A DNA stretch of 7,713 bases. It comes from Candidatus Nitrosopolaris nunavutensis. GTDB lineage: Archaea; Thermoproteota; Nitrososphaeria; Nitrososphaerales; Nitrososphaeraceae. A program made the position numbers and the translations under genes. The number at the start of each line of letters is the position of its first letter. The stretch's first letter is position 1. The stretch spans positions 1 to 7,713 of the forward strand of contig DAOM01000156.1 of NCBI GenBank assembly GCA_002501855.1. The letters are read 5' to 3'. Positions 6,577 to 7,713 of the stretch are shown piece after piece. The notes under the pieces are model-generated. The model was given only the letters and a program-made list of their open reading frames with translations, had not been told where the DNA came from and did no database searches.

Positions 6577-6622
6577 TTATTGTCGGATTTGGCTGTTTGG
6601 TAGGTGAACTCTCACGATAGTG

Positions 6623-6823
6623 TCATTTCATCATGTTTTTCGTAGTCATGCCGCCACGCATCATCAGCCTATCTTTAAACTGTAGAGTTACATCCGCAGC
6701 TTTCATACCATGTACTTTTATGACGTGCTCTGTACCATCTTTCCAAAGTTCTTCTTCCGTCTCTCCTTTAGCTAAATAATCGCAGTCCTTCACTCCTGCA
6801 TCACGACATGCTAATGATAACAT
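6623..6823 (-). CDS. DUF1059 family small protein
   Basis: This is a 66-aa soluble protein matching DUF1059, a family of small proteins common in archaea and bacteria. The diagnostic layout is present: an N-terminal Cys-Arg-Asp (C6), then Gly-Val-x-Asp-C14-Asp, then KGETEEEL followed by a helix ending in HVIKVHGMK. The C-terminal part (about 43-66) is richer in Met and basic residues (RLMMRGGM, NMMK) than usual. The function of the family is not established; the two cysteines and conserved acids suggest metal binding or a redox role, which is inference. The ATG at 6823 is supported by a TATA box at leaderless spacing. The gene looks intact although both neighbours on the same strand are gene remnants. 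Confidence 0.8.
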   Translation of the reverse strand: MLSLACRDAGVKDCDYLAKGETEEELWKDGTEHVIKVHGMKAADVTLQFKDRLMMRGGMTTKNMMK

Positions 6824-6848
6824 CGAGTTTATCTGCTAATAGAGTAGT

Positions 6849-6856
6849 GTATAAAG
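6849..6856 (-). promoter_or_regulatory. TATA box for a leaderless DUF1059 message
   Basis: The minus strand reads CTTTATAC here, a strong match to the archaeal TATA element. Its centre lies about 30 bases before the ATG at 6823, so transcription would start at or just before the start codon. This fits leaderless translation, and no Shine-Dalgarno motif is visible in between. Confidence 0.55.
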
Positions 6857-6870
6857 TAATAGGATCAAAT

Positions 6871-7713
6871 TTACTGTAACAATATCATCATAAGATGGGA
6901 GTCCCCCAGACCAGAAGAGCCAAGAGATATTCCTCCTCCCATATCTTGCGAAGCACCTCCTGTTATCATACTACTTCCCTCTATGAGTGCGTGCGCTGAT
7001 GCATGATAGCCACTTCATTTCTACATACTCGTCATCATTTGCATCCTTGAGAACGTCTAATGGTCTTGGCGCCCTAGATACAAATCCTTTAGTAATGAAT
7101 TCAAATTCAATAGGTTCTGAGAACATTACTTCCTTTCCTTGGGTCATTTCTTGTCCGATCTCGATATTGGCGTATTCAACGACTTTCTTCTGAATTTTCA
7201 AGGAACAGTATTTTACCTCTATTCCAAATACTTTTTTCTGCTCATAGATTTCAATAATACTTGGCCATTCGTTAACCTTAGCTTTTGTATAATACTGATA
7301 ATCAGATGGAATAGCCACTAGCTCCCCATAATATGGTTGTTATGTCTGTTGACCATCCTAATGCAATTTCTTTACTTCATACCTCTTACCAGATAGAAAA
7401 TATATTGCGTTTTGATGAGGCTCTTCAATTACTTGTAGGAGAGATCGTTGTCCCAACTATCCTTCTATTGTAGAATATATCTACTGTATTACCAATCCCT
7501 CTGATGCTATACTCATTTAATTTCTCATATGCTTTCTTAGGTACAAAAAACTTTCATCACTTGATAGTCTGATTAGATCTTTTGAAACAAGTTTTTGAAT
7601 AGCATTGTTCACATTCCTGCTATTTTCATTGTGGAACTCATATTTGGAAATCGGTTTATCACAAGTCCTTGCAAGTATTTGATGTTCCTGTACAAAAGGA
7701 TTTGAAGGGTCGG
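6871..7713 (-). pseudogene. Broken 3' part of an SF2 helicase with DUF1998 C-terminus
   Basis: When read across frames, this stretch gives the C-terminal region of a large DEAD/DEAH-box helicase of the MrfA/YprA/Hrq1 type. From the window edge, 7713-7551 holds the winged-helix part (NPFVQEHQILARTC, then IQKLVSKDLIRL). A frameshift at the six-base run 7545-7550 leads to SIRGIGNTVDIFYNRRI. A second shift near 7456 leads to QVIEEPHQNAIYFLSGKRYEV, the AVYLHQG-like strand of the family. After stops at 7358-7360 and 7340-7342 the same frame continues from 7318 to 6971 (SDYQYYTKA, VEYANIE). A third shift near 7014 gives the DUF1998-like YHASAHALIEGSSM and GGASQDMGGGISLG. The Zn-binding Cys cluster expected later is missing. 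The 115-aa frame 6971-7318 (GTG start, GGGGAG before it) is therefore most likely part of this pseudogene, not a gene. The 5' part lies outside the window. Confidence 0.7.

Noticed and set aside
6971..7318. 115-aa minus-strand frame as an independent gene
   Set aside because: Its sequence continues in the same frame upstream through two stops, and in another frame downstream, as one helicase C-terminus; treated as part of the pseudogene.
6987..7321. Plus-strand frames of 68 and 60 aa
   Set aside because: They overlap the helicase pseudogene on the opposite strand and have no domain signal.
1..7713. CRISPR array, tRNA, rRNA, insertion sequence or attachment site
   Set aside because: No regularly spaced direct repeats, cloverleaf, rRNA-like block, transposase or paired terminal repeats were seen on either strand.

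Overview
The window looks archaeal, most likely from an AT-rich ammonia-oxidising member of the Nitrososphaeria (Thaumarchaeota), perhaps close to Nitrosocosmicus or Nitrososphaera. The basis is the low-GC DNA with long spacers, archaeal TATA-like boxes (TTTATA/TATATA type) in front of genes with little or no Shine-Dalgarno signal, and the set of families present. No rRNA, tRNA or marker gene is visible, so the placement is an inference.

Layout. Positions 1-378 carry no convincing gene. A CPBP-type membrane protease homologue lies on the minus strand (379-978, or to 1026 with a TTG start). Positions 979-1933 hold no intact gene, only a possible decayed plus-strand gene (1383-1780) and an 8-bp inverted repeat. 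A membrane-anchored NodB-type polysaccharide deacetylase follows on the minus strand (1934-3187). After a spacer of about 400 bases comes the best-defined unit of the window, a minus-strand two-gene operon: ccdA (4858-5730), then an anchored thioredoxin-like protein with a DipZ-type C-terminal domain (3625-4833), separated by 24 bases. A 93-aa three-helix membrane protein is on the plus strand (6092-6373). It converges on a fragment of a mercuric-reductase-like C-terminal domain (about 6418-6576, minus). An intact DUF1059 gene (6623-6823, minus) follows. The right end (6871-7713, minus) is the broken 3' part of a large SF2 helicase with a DUF1998-type C-terminus. It carries three frameshifts and two in-frame stops, and one of its pieces looks like a stand-alone 115-aa gene.

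How the genes work together. CcdA would carry electrons across the membrane through its two cysteines to the CXXC site of the anchored thioredoxin on the outer face, so the two genes form a split version of the single-chain DipZ protein. The neighbouring deacetylase is also anchored and faces outward, with four cysteines in its external part, which makes it a possible client of this thiol system (inference). The flanks show unusually heavy gene decay. I do not see a clearly new biological system; the most rewarding observations are the hidden helicase pseudogene, the reductase remnant and the split DipZ pair with its glutamine-rich loop.
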